DNA from: Pseudomonadota bacterium
Lineage (GTDB): Bacteria; Pseudomonadota; Alphaproteobacteria; Rhizobiales; Rhizobiaceae
Direction of reading: 5' to 3'
Length of the DNA: 64,000 bases
NCBI GenBank assembly: GCA_023390055.1
Contig: JAEWDP010000148.1
Span: 1 to 64,000, forward strand
This document shows positions 33,661 through 42,453 of this stretch, piece by piece. Within the stretch, counting starts at the first letter, position 1. The number at the start of each line of letters is the position of its first letter. The notes beneath the pieces were generated by a model. That model did no database searches, was not told the DNA's origin, and was given only the letters and a program-made list of their open reading frames with translations. A program made the translations under genes and the position numbers.

Positions 33661-35256
33661 ATGGACCGGTTTGATTATATCGTCGTTGGTGCGGGAAGCG
33701 CGGGCTGTGTTCTGGCCAACCGGCTGTCCGCCGACAACCGCACTCGGGTATTACTTCTCGAGGCCGGCGGCAACGACAACTATCACTGGGTTCATATTCC
33801 TGTAGGCTACCTCTATTGCATCAACAACCCACGCACGGACTGGTGCTATCAAACCGAGAGTGAGAAGGGTCTCAATGGTCGTTCACTTCTCTATCCACGC
33901 GGAAAACTGCTTGGCGGTAGTTCATCTATCAACGGCATGATCTACATGCGTGGTCAGGCGCGCGACTATGATCTATGGCGACAAATGGGCTGTACAGGGT
34001 GGGGATGGGACGAGGTCCTTCCCTATTTCAAGAGGTCGGAGGACTATTACAAGGGTTCCGATGGAGACCACGGTTCCGGTGGCGAATGGCGGGTGGAGAA
34101 GGCGCGTGTCCGCTGGGCAGTCCTGGAGGCTTTTCAAAGAGCTGCAGAGGAAGCCGGTATACCGATAACCGATGATTTCAACCGCGGGGACAATGAGGGT
34201 TCCGGATATTTTGATGTCAACCAACGGGCTGGAATTCGGTGGAATGCCTCCAAAGCCTTCCTTCGTCCCGCCCGAGATCGTCGCAACCTGAAGATCATGA
34301 CAAAGGCGCATGTTCGCCGCCTCCTTGTCAGGGAGGGCAATGTCAGTGGTGTAGAATACCAGCGCGATGGTGAAACGAGACAGGCTCACGCATCTGTGGA
34401 AACGGTGCTATGTGCCGGGTCGATCGGTAGCCCGCAAATTCTGGAGCTTTCAGGAATAGGACGGGGAGGGGTACTTCACAAAGCCGGTATCGAGGTCGCA
34501 AAGGAGGTGAATGGTGTCGGGGAAAACCTTCAGGACCACCTCCAGCTGCGTATGGTCTACAAGGTGACAGGCGTTCCGACTCTCAATGAGAAGGCATCGC
34601 GTCTGCTTGGCAAGGCATCCATCGGTCTGGAATACGCACTTCACCGCACAGGTCCGATGTCGATGGCCCCGAGCCAACTCGGCATCTTTACACGTTCGGG
34701 GGCAGATAAGGAGATGCCGGATTTGCAATATCATATCCAGCCAGTATCTCTCGACAAATTTGGAGATCCGGTTCACAGCTTTCCCGCGATAACTGCGAGT
34801 GTCTGCAACCTGCGACCAGAGAGCAGGGGATCTGTACATGTGAAAAGCAACAGCTTTAGAGACGCGCCCGCGATCCGGCCAAACTATCTGTCGACGCCAT
34901 CTGATCGGGAAGTGGCGGCACGTGCCATTCGGTTGACACGCGAGATTGTCTCCATGCCCTCCTTTGCCTGCTACCAGCCGGTGGAATACAAACCAGGACC
35001 AGACTATCAGACTGTTGCGCAGCTTGAAAAAGCTGCCGGTGAAATTGGTACGACGATCTTCCATCCTGTAGGGACCGCACGGATGGGAGCAGACCCGGAT
35101 AGCGTGGTTGATCCGCGCTTGAGAGTGCGAGCTTTTGGGCGGCTGAGGGTTGCGGATGCTTCGATTATGCCAAATATCGTTTCCGGCAATACCAATTCGC
35201 CGACCATAATGATTGCGGAGAAGGCGGCGGAGATGATTATCGCCGATAATCAGTAA
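33661..35256 (+). CDS. GMC-family FAD-dependent alcohol dehydrogenase
   Basis: A 531-residue choline dehydrogenase/glucose-methanol-choline oxidoreductase. The FAD-binding motif VVGAGSAGCVLANRL is at residues 8-22; GGSSSINGMIYMRGQARDYD and the second GMC signature GSIGSPQILELSGIG follow. The active-site histidine lies in IFHPVGTARMG and the second conserved residue in SGNTNSP. It oxidises a primary alcohol to an aldehyde. ATG 33661 follows TTTGGAGG. Placed behind the ABC importer, it probably acts on the imported compound. Confidence 0.9.
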   Translation: MDRFDYIVVGAGSAGCVLANRLSADNRTRVLLLEAGGNDNYHWVHIPVGYLYCINNPRTDWCYQTESEKGLNGRSLLYPRGKLLGGSSSINGMIYMRGQARDYDLWRQMGCTGWGWDEVLPYFKRSEDYYKGSDGDHGSGGEWRVEKARVRWAVLEAFQRAAEEAGIPITDDFNRGDNEGSGYFDVNQRAGIRWNASKAFLRPARDRRNLKIMTKAHVRRLLVREGNVSGVEYQRDGETRQAHASVETVLCAGSIGSPQILELSGIGRGGVLHKAGIEVAKEVNGVGENLQDHLQLRMVYKVTGVPTLNEKASRLLGKASIGLEYALHRTGPMSMAPSQLGIFTRSGADKEMPDLQYHIQPVSLDKFGDPVHSFPAITASVCNLRPESRGSVHVKSNSFRDAPAIRPNYLSTPSDREVAARAIRLTREIVSMPSFACYQPVEYKPGPDYQTVAQLEKAAGEIGTTIFHPVGTARMGADPDSVVDPRLRVRAFGRLRVADASIMPNIVSGNTNSPTIMIAEKAAEMIIADNQ

Positions 35257-35271
35257 GTTTGAGAGGCAAGC

Positions 35272-36351
35272 ATGCAACAGCAAGCCAGTACCGTTGACGA
35301 TGTCATCTTTGACCGTATCGGGTCTGCAGCCATTGTCCAGCTCAATCGTCCAAAGGCGTTGAACAGCCTCAATCTTTCTATGGTCCGCAAGATCAATGAT
35401 GCGCTTGACCGCTTTTCGGATGATCCCTCAGTCTCTGTGGTGGTGATGACTGGTGCAGGTGAACGTGGCCTCTGTGCAGGAGGCGATATCCGTGCGCTAT
35501 TCGAGATGGGCAAGGCCGATGATCCGGAAACATCCCGCTTCTGGCGTGAGGAGTTTCCACTCAACTATGCGATTTCACATTATTCGAAACCGTATGTGGC
35601 CTTGATGGACGGCATCACCATGGGAGGCGGGGTGGGAATCTCCGCCCATGGGCGGTACAGAATTGTGACGGAGCGGACCAGACTTGCAATGCCGGAAACT
35701 GGCATCGGGTATTTTCCAGATGTCGGGACCACCTGGCTCCTTCCCAAGGCACCTGGCGAAGTGGGTACCTGGATAGCGCTGTCGGGGCTGGAGATTGCAT
35801 CGGCGGATGCGATCTATGCCGGTCTTGCGGACATTGTCGTCAGTTCCGGGAAACTAAGCGAACTTGTTGACGCACTTGGCAAGTTACGACCCAACGCGGA
35901 TGATGGTGATGTCGAGCTTATCCTTTCACATTTTGCTGAGGCTGCCGGCGACAGCTTACTTCAGCGGAACCGCGCAATTATCGATCGGTGCTTCCGTTTT
36001 GATAGCGTTGAAGAAATCCTTGAAGCACTTGCGAAAGAGCAAGGTGAATTTGCCGCAAAGACCTGTAACGCCATGCTCACGCGATCGCCAACGAGTCTGA
36101 AACTTGCCTTGAGGATCCTCCGGGCTGGCCGCGATAGTTCGGGACTTGTCGAATGCCTGGAACGCGAGTTCAAAGTGGGCGTGGTTATATTGCAGAACAA
36201 AGACTTCTATGAGGGCGTTCGGGCAGCCCTTGTTGACAAGGATCGCAATCCACAATGGTCACCACGGGATCTGGCTGACGTGACAGATGAGGCTATTGAA
36301 CGCTATTTCGAAGGTGAGGCAGGGCAATTGTTCCCGGAACATCGGCTCTGA
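35272..36351 (+). CDS. 3-hydroxyisobutyryl-CoA hydrolase-type enoyl-CoA hydratase family enzyme
   Basis: A 359-residue crotonase-fold enzyme of the HIBYL-CoA hydrolase subgroup: oxyanion-hole segments GLCAGGDIRAL and MDGITMGGGVGIS, and the catalytic Glu and Asp in MPETGIGYFPDVG. The length and extended C-terminus fit HIBCH rather than simple hydratases. In valine catabolism it releases 3-hydroxyisobutyrate from its CoA ester. It starts 15 bp after the GMC gene and completes the cluster. Confidence 0.85.
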   Translation: MQQQASTVDDVIFDRIGSAAIVQLNRPKALNSLNLSMVRKINDALDRFSDDPSVSVVVMTGAGERGLCAGGDIRALFEMGKADDPETSRFWREEFPLNYAISHYSKPYVALMDGITMGGGVGISAHGRYRIVTERTRLAMPETGIGYFPDVGTTWLLPKAPGEVGTWIALSGLEIASADAIYAGLADIVVSSGKLSELVDALGKLRPNADDGDVELILSHFAEAAGDSLLQRNRAIIDRCFRFDSVEEILEALAKEQGEFAAKTCNAMLTRSPTSLKLALRILRAGRDSSGLVECLEREFKVGVVILQNKDFYEGVRAALVDKDRNPQWSPRDLADVTDEAIERYFEGEAGQLFPEHRL

Positions 36352-36750
36352 GGGGCGATAGTTCCAAAACTCTGGCCAAGCTTTCGCCCTAGCCAGCCAG
36401 ATCTGTTTCTAAAATCTGTCTCAGTCTTCGCGACGGCGATAGCTTTCCTGATACCGCCCAAAGCTATGAGGGAAATCTTTGTGTCGTCCGCTCGAAAGGT
36501 GCATTTATCAAATTGCTGCGGAAACTTGAATGCATCCTCGACAGCCCGGCATACTGTTTCGCCAGAGTTGATAGCGGATTGTCTTGCGTAAGCAGTAATC
36601 GGTTGGGATGGGCGCGAGTGAAACTGTTTTGCCGAAGCAGAAAATGAGAACAGAAATTCTAATGTGACTTGTAAGGCAGGATGTCGGTTTCTCGCCCGGC
36701 AACATTGCGGCAGATAGGTTGTCGTCCATCAACGCCTGCTGGAGTTCCCC
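36352..36750. other. 399-bp intergenic region before the sulfate importer
   Basis: It must contain the promoter of the sulfate-binding-protein gene. I saw no gene, clear hairpin, GSR promoter or palindromic operator. Confidence 0.4.
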
Positions 36751-37737
36751 ATGAATCGTATTCTTGCTTTTAGCGCGACATTCGTTGCGCTGTTTGCCGT
36801 GCCGGCCCTTGCCCAGTCCCCGACCACCCTTCTCAATGCGTCCTATGATGTTGGACGTGAAGTATTTGCGTCTGAAAGCGATGCCTTTGCGAAACAGAAT
36901 CCGGGCTTTAGTGTTGACCAGTCGCATGCAGGGACTTCGAAACAGGCCCGGGCTATTGCTGAGGGATTGGAAGCGGATGTCGTGACCTTTAACCAGGTGA
37001 CGGATATCGATTTTCTGGTCAAGCAGGGCTTCGTTTCAGACGATTGGCAAAACGATTTTGCTAACAATGCGTCGCCGTTCTACTCCTTCGCATCCTTTCT
37101 GGTCCGTGCAGGAAATCCCAAGAATATAAAGGACTGGGATGATCTTGCGCGTGATGATGTCCAGGTAATTTTCCCGAATCCGAAAACCTCAGGAAATGCG
37201 CGCTATACGTATCTTTCTGCTGTTTCCTACGCCAAGGAAGCCTTTGATGGTGACGAAGAAAAAATCGAGGAATTCATTACCAAGATTTTCGACAATGTAC
37301 CGGTTTTCGATACTGGCGGACGTGCCGCAACGACAACATTTGTCGAGCGTGAAATTGGCGATGTTATAATCACTTTTGAATCGGAAACTCGATCGATTGC
37401 TAAGGAATATGGCACAGACAAATTCGAAGGTGTCGTTCCTTCAGTCAGCCTTCTCGCAGAGTTCCCGGTCGCCGTTGTTGACAAGGTTGTTGACAAGCGT
37501 GGTTCACGCGATCTGGCCAAAAGCTATCTCGATTTCCTTTATACCGAAGAAGGGCAGCGTATTGCCGCAACGTTTGGCCACCGTGTCCATGATGAGAAGG
37601 TGATAGCCGAATTCAAAGATGACTTTCCGGCAATTCGTCTTGTCAATGTAGAAGAGGTATTTGGCGGCTGGACCAAGGTCCAGGAAGAGCACTTCGCATC
37701 TGGCGGTAAGCTTGACAAGCTCTATGGCAGCCGCTGA
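36751..37737 (+). CDS. periplasmic sulfate/thiosulfate-binding protein
   Basis: A 328-residue binding protein with signal peptide (ending PALAQS) and the family signature LLNASYDVGREVFA near the mature N-terminus, followed by SHAGTSKQARAIAEGLEADV and NPKTSGNARY. These are the sulfate-binding Sbp/CysP features. It supplies the CysTWA transporter encoded next. ATG 36751 has only a weak ribosome site (CTGGAG). Confidence 0.92.
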   Translation: MNRILAFSATFVALFAVPALAQSPTTLLNASYDVGREVFASESDAFAKQNPGFSVDQSHAGTSKQARAIAEGLEADVVTFNQVTDIDFLVKQGFVSDDWQNDFANNASPFYSFASFLVRAGNPKNIKDWDDLARDDVQVIFPNPKTSGNARYTYLSAVSYAKEAFDGDEEKIEEFITKIFDNVPVFDTGGRAATTTFVEREIGDVIITFESETRSIAKEYGTDKFEGVVPSVSLLAEFPVAVVDKVVDKRGSRDLAKSYLDFLYTEEGQRIAATFGHRVHDEKVIAEFKDDFPAIRLVNVEEVFGGWTKVQEEHFASGGKLDKLYGSR

Positions 37738-37787
37738 TCCGCTTGTTTGAAATCGTATCGGCGGCTCAACGGCCGTCGATACCGGGC

Positions 37788-38633
37788 ATGCATAACACAG
37801 GGAAAACTCGTTTGAGACGCAACGTTCTGCCGGGGCTGCGGCTATCGCTGGGAATTACGCTGCTCTATGTCGGGCTGATCGTCGTGTTGCCGCTGGCGGC
37901 ACTCATACTAAAGGCGGCCAGTCTTGGGCCTGCCGATTACTGGTCGATCATTTCATCTTCTCGTGCGGTCGCAAGTTACCGTGTTACGGTTCTATCGGCA
38001 CTTGGAGCGACCGCTTTCAATCTTGTTTTTGGTCTAGCACTTGCCTGGGTCCTGACGCGCTATCGGTTCCCTGGGTGGCGAATTGTTGACGCTATTGTTG
38101 ATCTTCCCTTTGCGCTTCCGACTGCCGTAGCCGGAATTTCATTGACGGCACTATTCGCTGCCAACGGGTGGTTCGGCTCCGTCCTGTCACAACTCGGAAT
38201 CAAGGTTGCCTACACTCCGCTCGGTATTATGGTGGCGATGGCTTTTACCAGCCTTCCTTTCATCGTACGAACGGTTCAGCCTGTTCTGGAGGATCTTGAT
38301 CCGGCGCTTGAAGAAGCGGCCCAGACGCTTGGTGGATCCGACTGGGCCATCTTTCGAAATGTCATTTTGCCGCTTCTTAAGCCTGCAATACTTGCCGGAT
38401 TATCTCTCTCGTTCGCCCGCTCACTTGGCGAATTTGGTGCAATTATCTTCATTGCCGGCAATCAACCGATGTCAACGGAGATCACGGCCCTGCTGGTCTA
38501 TATCCGGCTGGAGGAATATGATTATCAAGCCGCAGCAGCCATAGCATCAGTTCTGTTGGTTACTGCATTTGCCATGTTGGCAATTACGAATGTCCTGCAA
38601 GCGCGGGCGCTACGCTACACTGCACGGAGATGA
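37788..38633 (+). CDS. cysT: sulfate ABC permease CysT
   Basis: A 281-residue six-helix permease beginning LRRNVLPGLRLSLGITLLYVGLIV (within residues 8-35), as in CysT/CysU. The EAA loop reads LDPALEEAAQTLGGSDWAIF. ATG 37788 is preferred; the frame opens at TTG 37743 and neither has a good ribosome site. Its stop overlaps the cysW start. Confidence 0.88.
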   Translation: MHNTGKTRLRRNVLPGLRLSLGITLLYVGLIVVLPLAALILKAASLGPADYWSIISSSRAVASYRVTVLSALGATAFNLVFGLALAWVLTRYRFPGWRIVDAIVDLPFALPTAVAGISLTALFAANGWFGSVLSQLGIKVAYTPLGIMVAMAFTSLPFIVRTVQPVLEDLDPALEEAAQTLGGSDWAIFRNVILPLLKPAILAGLSLSFARSLGEFGAIIFIAGNQPMSTEITALLVYIRLEEYDYQAAAAIASVLLVTAFAMLAITNVLQARALRYTARR

Positions 38634-39616
38634 TGATGACTCGTTTTCAACGCAGTGGCAGGCCGCCACGCGTCGGCGATCAGCTTCTATTTAGAAGAAT
38701 CCTGATTGCAACTGTATTGCTGATTGGAGCAATCCTGGTTCTGGCGCCACTGGTCATTATCGGGTTTGAGGCCTTCTCCAAGGGATGGCAGGTCTTTGCT
38801 TCGGCGCTGATACACCCCGATACCCGCCATGCAATTTTTCTTACAGTGGCGACTGCGCTGATTGCGGTGCCCGTCAACACGATCTTTGGGATTTCTGCAG
38901 CGTGGGCGATCACGAAATTTGATTTTCCCGGTCGACGGTTTCTACTAGTAGTCATAGAGATCCCGTTTTCAATCTCCCCTATCGTCGCCGGTGTCGCCTA
39001 TCTTTTTGTCTATGGATTGCAAGGCTATCTGGGACCACTGCTGGACAGCGCTGAGATCAAGATTCTTTTTGCATTGCCTGGAATCGTTCTTGCGTCGATG
39101 TTCGTGACGGCACCATTCGTAGCACGCGAACTCATACCGCTTATGCAGGCCCAGGGTCGTGATCTTGAAGAGGCCGCAACGTCACTTGGTGCGTCCGGCT
39201 GGAGAACATTCTTCTCGGTGACGGTACCCAACATCAAGTGGGCGCTGCTTTATGGTGTTGTACTCTGCAATGCCCGTGTCATGGGTGAGTTCGGGGCGGT
39301 CTCTGTGGTTTCCGGCAACATCCGCGGCCAGACGAATACATTGCCCTTGCATATTGAACTTCTCTACCATGACTATCAAGCGACAGGTGCCTTTGCGTCA
39401 GCTTCTATCCTAGCACTTATTGCCGTCTTCACCATTATCGCCAAGGTTGCGCTGGAACGGCGCGGAGCCGGGCGCATCCGCCGCCCGGCTCTTGCCGGAC
39501 CAGGTGCTGCCGCTGGGAATAATCCGCAACTTCTTCCCAGCCCTAAACGACGGGATTTGTCGGCAAGTGAACGTGATAGTTTCGCCCCGGCAAGTGGATT
39601 GACCGAGCAGAGTTGA
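38630..39616 (+). CDS. cysW: sulfate ABC permease CysW, extended C-terminus
   Basis: A 328-residue permease with six helices, EAA loop RDLEEAATSLGASGWRTFF and the GEFGAVSVVSGNIRGQT motif. Family members usually end soon after the last helix, at about 285 residues. Here about 45 extra polar, proline/serine-rich residues follow LERRGAGRI. The extra codons coincide with the left end of repeat copy B, so the original C-terminus was probably replaced by read-through into the element. Confidence 0.88.
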   Translation: MMMTRFQRSGRPPRVGDQLLFRRILIATVLLIGAILVLAPLVIIGFEAFSKGWQVFASALIHPDTRHAIFLTVATALIAVPVNTIFGISAAWAITKFDFPGRRFLLVVIEIPFSISPIVAGVAYLFVYGLQGYLGPLLDSAEIKILFALPGIVLASMFVTAPFVARELIPLMQAQGRDLEEAATSLGASGWRTFFSVTVPNIKWALLYGVVLCNARVMGEFGAVSVVSGNIRGQTNTLPLHIELLYHDYQATGAFASASILALIAVFTIIAKVALERRGAGRIRRPALAGPGAAAGNNPQLLPSPKRRDLSASERDSFAPASGLTEQS

Positions 39617-39922
39617 GATCACGATCATGCGACGCCCCACACCCGACATAATCCAAACGTCTTACACCAGGACCTTTCGGCCGTTGCCGGCCACCAAGAC
39701 TTTACCATTCACAACCAGTCCAGGAATGATGTCGTTCGTCGGCTTCGGCACAACATGCACCTTATGCCTTCTGACGACCTGGTGCTGCAAGATCGTCCTG
39801 AACGTGGTCCAACTCGTGACAGTTTATCGGTACGATTGCGTTTTTGCACCATCCCATAAAACAAACAACAAGGGCACGCACTTCCTCCCCGGCATGAATT
39901 CCGGGGATTTCGCGCGTGAAAT
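39524..39922 (+). repeat. dispersed element copy B between cysW and cysA
   Basis: Left end: an imperfect C/G hairpin (CCCAG..CGGGA about 39536-39555), then TTTGTCGGCAAGTG, TTTCGCCCCGG, CCGGCAAGTGGA (39587-39598), and GTTGAGATCACGATCATGCG (39612-39631). Right end: AAGGGCACG, a perfect hairpin (CCCCGG-CATGAATT-CCGGGG, 39887-39906), then CGCGTGAAAT at 39913-39922. The order and much of the sequence match copy A. The hairpins are like those of IS200/IS605-type elements, but no transposase frame is present. It pushes cysA 306 bp away from cysW. Confidence 0.65.
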
Positions 39923-40945
39923 ATGATGAAGATCCGTCTAGACCACGTTGTCAAAACGTTTGATACTTTCCGAGCTGTTCGAGGAGTTTCACTCGATATA
40001 GAGAGTGGTGAACTGGTTGCCCTTCTGGGCCCTTCCGGGTCTGGCAAGACGACGATCTTGAGGATGGTGGCCGGACTTGAGTATGCCGATGGAGGGCATA
40101 TCTATTTCGGTGAGCAGGACGCGACAGATATTCCCGTTCGCGATCGGGGCGTCGGCTTCGTCTTCCAGCATTACGCACTCTTTCCGCACATGACGGTGGC
40201 GGAAAACATTGCTTTCGGAATGAAAGTATCGAAGGTCAAGCGTGGGAATCTGGTGATTGCTGAACGCGTCAACGAGCTTCTTCGGCTCGTACGGCTGGAG
40301 GGGCTCGGGGATCGTTTTCCAGGCCAGATATCAGGTGGACAGCGTCAGCGTGTGGCGCTGGCCAGAGCGCTCGCGGTAGATCCGAAAGTGCTTCTTCTGG
40401 ATGAACCTTTCGGTGCTTTGGATGCAAATGTGCGGCGTGATCTACGCCGCTGGCTTCGTGAAATCCACGATGAGCTTGCAATCACGACGATCTTTGTGAC
40501 CCATGACCAGGAAGAGGCGCTCGATCTGGCAGATCGTGTTGTCATCTTGAATGAAGGCACGATTGTTCAACAGGGTACGCCGGCCAATGTATGTCGCGAT
40601 CCAAGCTCGGCATTCGTCACTCGTTTCCTTGGTGATACCAACAGGCTGATGGCAGAAGTCCGCGACGGTGTGGCCAATCTGGGAGGGGCATCTATCCCGG
40701 CCGTTGGCATTCCTGATGGTGAAGCTGAGGTCTATGCCCGTCCAGCTGATTTCGTCTGGTCAACACATGCCCCTGGTATCCCAACTTCCGTTGTTCGTGT
40801 ACTCGACCGTCCGGGTGGGCGCCGTGTCATTGCGACAATGGCGGACAGCGAACAGGTTGAATTCGACGTGGAGCCCGAATTGAGCGTGCAGGCCGGGGAA
40901 CGGGGTTATTTGAACCTGCGTCGCGCACAGGTATTCCCTTCTTGA
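39923..40945 (+). CDS. cysA: sulfate ABC ATPase CysA
   Basis: A 340-residue ATPase with Walker A GPSGSGKTT, signature ISGGQRQRVALAR, Walker B VLLLDEPFGALD and a TOBE-like C-terminal domain. The N-terminus IRLDHVVKTFDTFRAVRGV is CysA-like. The start (ATG 39923 or 39926) follows repeat copy B immediately. The only purine-rich sequence upstream is the GGGGA in the repeat hairpin, so its translation signals were altered by the element. Confidence 0.92.
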   Translation: MMKIRLDHVVKTFDTFRAVRGVSLDIESGELVALLGPSGSGKTTILRMVAGLEYADGGHIYFGEQDATDIPVRDRGVGFVFQHYALFPHMTVAENIAFGMKVSKVKRGNLVIAERVNELLRLVRLEGLGDRFPGQISGGQRQRVALARALAVDPKVLLLDEPFGALDANVRRDLRRWLREIHDELAITTIFVTHDQEEALDLADRVVILNEGTIVQQGTPANVCRDPSSAFVTRFLGDTNRLMAEVRDGVANLGGASIPAVGIPDGEAEVYARPADFVWSTHAPGIPTSVVRVLDRPGGRRVIATMADSEQVEFDVEPELSVQAGERGYLNLRRAQVFPS

Positions 40946-41066
40946 CGCGGCACGATGATGGGCTGTGCGCTGGTCATATCCATAGATGAGATGTTTCTCT
41001 TTCCAGACTGTCAGCCAGCTATGGGGAAGTCTTCTTTGGAGCCCACGCCGTCAAGCGTCTTCCTGT

Positions 41067-41120
41067 GTGGGGCCGTTTAATATCGTGAAGTAAATATCGC
41101 GTATTAAAGGCGTGCCCCAC
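41067..41120. terminator. hairpin between convergent cysA and gcdH
   Basis: Outer arms GTGGGGC/GCCCCAC and inner arms TTTAATA/TATTAAA form an interrupted stem midway between two convergent genes. This is a likely bidirectional transcription end. Confidence 0.45.
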
Positions 41121-41168
41121 CTCCGGAGAACAGAGTGGATCACGCAAAGGGATCAATCTATGCCGTGC

Positions 41169-42371
41169 TCAGAAGAATGCCTGGATACCAGTTTGAGCAC
41201 GTCCAAGAATGAGCGCATGAACATCATGCGTCCCCTCGTAGGTATTGACCGTTTCGAGATTCTGGGCGTGGCGCATCACATGGTACTCAATCTGAATTCC
41301 ATTGCCGCCGTGCATGTCGCGAGCCTGGCGCGCGATATCAAGGGCCTTGCCACAATTGTTCCTCTTCACAATCGAGATCATTTCCGGAGCCATTCTCTGT
41401 TCGTCCATCAGCCGGCCAACCCGCAGAGAGGCCTGAAGCCCTAGGGCGATCTCGGTCTGCATGTCTGCGAGCTTCTTTTGATAGAGTTGCATACCTGCAA
41501 GCGGCTTGCCGAACTGTTTCCGATCGAGGCCATACTGGCGGGCGCGCAACCAGCAGTCCTCTGCCGCGCCCATAACGCCCCAGGAAATTCCGTAACGAGC
41601 ACGGTTCAGGCAGCCAAACGGTCCCTTGAGACCGGATACACCAGGAAGCAATGCATCTTCACTGACCTCAACGCCCTCCAGTACGATCTCGCCGGTAATC
41701 GAGGCTCGTAGTGACAACTTGCCACCGATTTTAGGGGCTGAAAGGCCTTTCATGCCTTTTTCCAGCACGAAACCACGGATTTCGTTGTTGTGGGCCTCGG
41801 ATTTCGCCCAGACGACAAAGATATCCGCGATTGGTGCGTTGGATATCCACATCTTCGAGCCGCGCAGACGATAGCCACCGTCGATCTTTTCGGCGCGTGT
41901 CTTCATGCCGCCCGGGTCGGATCCGGCGTCCGGTTCCGTCAGCCCGAAGCAGCCGATCAATTCGCCTGAAACAAGGCCCGGCAGGTATTTGTCCTTTTGC
42001 TGCTCCGAGCCATATGCATCGATGGGGTAGATGACCAAGGACGACTGTACACTCATCATCGAGCGATAGCCGCTGTCGATACGCTCCACTTCCCTTGCTA
42101 CAAGGCCGTACGCCACATAGCTGGTGTCAGCTGCGCCATATTTTTCCGGCAATGTTACGCCAAGGAGGCCCGCCTGTCCCATGAGGCGGAAGAGCTCCGG
42201 TTCCGATGTTTCGTTCAGATATGCCTCCTGGATACGAGGCAGGAGCTCCGACTTGCCAAACGCCGCAGCGGCATTACGGATCATGCGCTCCTCGTCGGTC
42301 AACTGGTCTTCGAGAAGGAAGGGGTCCTCAAAGGAAAATGTTGGGCGTGCGTTCACTTGCGGGGCCTCCAT
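41169..42371 (-). CDS. gcdH: glutaryl-CoA dehydrogenase
   Basis: A 400-residue acyl-CoA dehydrogenase. The FAD-binding segment CFGLTEPDAGSDPGG, the substrate-loop region and the C-terminal YEGTHDVHALILGRAQTG, with the catalytic Glu, identify the glutaryl-CoA branch, which oxidises and decarboxylates glutaryl-CoA to crotonyl-CoA in lysine and tryptophan breakdown. ATG 42371 is chosen; a GTG at 42398 is also in frame. It is divergent from a LysR gene, a conserved gcdH-regulator arrangement. Confidence 0.9.
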   Translation of the reverse strand: MEAPQVNARPTFSFEDPFLLEDQLTDEERMIRNAAAAFGKSELLPRIQEAYLNETSEPELFRLMGQAGLLGVTLPEKYGAADTSYVAYGLVAREVERIDSGYRSMMSVQSSLVIYPIDAYGSEQQKDKYLPGLVSGELIGCFGLTEPDAGSDPGGMKTRAEKIDGGYRLRGSKMWISNAPIADIFVVWAKSEAHNNEIRGFVLEKGMKGLSAPKIGGKLSLRASITGEIVLEGVEVSEDALLPGVSGLKGPFGCLNRARYGISWGVMGAAEDCWLRARQYGLDRKQFGKPLAGMQLYQKKLADMQTEIALGLQASLRVGRLMDEQRMAPEMISIVKRNNCGKALDIARQARDMHGGNGIQIEYHVMRHAQNLETVNTYEGTHDVHALILGRAQTGIQAFF

Positions 42372-42453
42372 TGTGACGGTCAGATTATCGATCAGCACTT
42401 ATGTGTCCGCAAGCCGCGTTTACTCATTCGTCCATGACTGATAGTAATAGTTC

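Noticed and set aside
39660..39830. Minus-strand stretch in element B reading IIPGLVVNGKVLVAG, similar to the end of thioredoxin-like proteins
   Set aside because: No start codon or ribosome site, an in-frame stop shortly upstream, and only a short similarity; it may be a captured fragment but is not a supportable gene.
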